From Acidobacteriota bacterium (GTDB taxonomy: Bacteria; Acidobacteriota; Holophagae; Thermotomaculales; Thermotomaculaceae), in NCBI GenBank assembly GCA_015487755.1, contig WFPG01000286.1, positions 1-6,054 on the forward strand: a stretch of 6,054 nucleotides of DNA, in the 5' to 3' direction. Of this stretch, positions 6,053-6,054 are shown piece by piece; the stretch's first letter is position 1; each line of letters begins with the position of its first letter. The notes beneath the pieces are model-generated. The model saw only the letters and a list, made by a program, of their open reading frames with translations. It was not told the origin of the DNA and ran no database searches. A program made the position numbers and the translations under genes.

Positions 6053-6054
6053 CG

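Overview
The window holds one complete, tightly packed operon for a tripartite RND (resistance-nodulation-division) efflux system, followed by a small membrane protein gene. All four genes are on the + strand and intact. The organism is a diderm (Gram-negative-type) bacterium, because the system needs an outer membrane: it has a TolC-type channel, a lipid-anchored periplasmic adaptor and an inner-membrane RND pump. The DNA is AT-rich (clearly below 40% GC by eye). Arginine is written almost entirely as AGA/AGG, ATA is common for isoleucine, and the proteins are rich in Lys and Glu. This would suit a low-GC lineage such as Deferribacterota, Aquificota, Campylobacterota or relatives, but nothing here fixes the taxon.

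Layout: 1-158 is a very AT-rich leader with a weak promoter candidate and three copies of a short CATTTTA motif. 159-1505 encodes the outer-membrane channel, 1518-2573 the adaptor lipoprotein and 2575-5808 the RND pump. 5810-6013 encodes a 67-residue two-helix membrane protein of the DUF2892 (YgaP-like) type. A GC-rich hairpin at 6016-6033 looks like the operon terminator. The window then ends in 19 bases identical to the Nextera/Tn5 mosaic-end adapter (6034-6052), so the last ~20 bases are a library artefact and the sequence is probably a contig end.

How the genes work together: the pump takes substrate from the periplasm or inner membrane using the proton gradient. The adaptor bridges it to the channel, and the channel carries substrate across the outer membrane. 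Gaps between genes are 12, 1 and 1 nt. The Shine-Dalgarno sequences for genes 3 and 4 lie inside the Glu-rich 3' ends of the preceding genes, which points to translational coupling. The substrate cannot be read from the sequence, and no regulator gene is present.

No wholly new system is evident. Points worth a second look are the DUF2892 protein as a possible pump accessory, two unusual charged positions in the pump's membrane domain (Arg for the usual Lys in TM10, an extra Asp in TM11), the helically phased motif in the leader, and the adapter at the right end.
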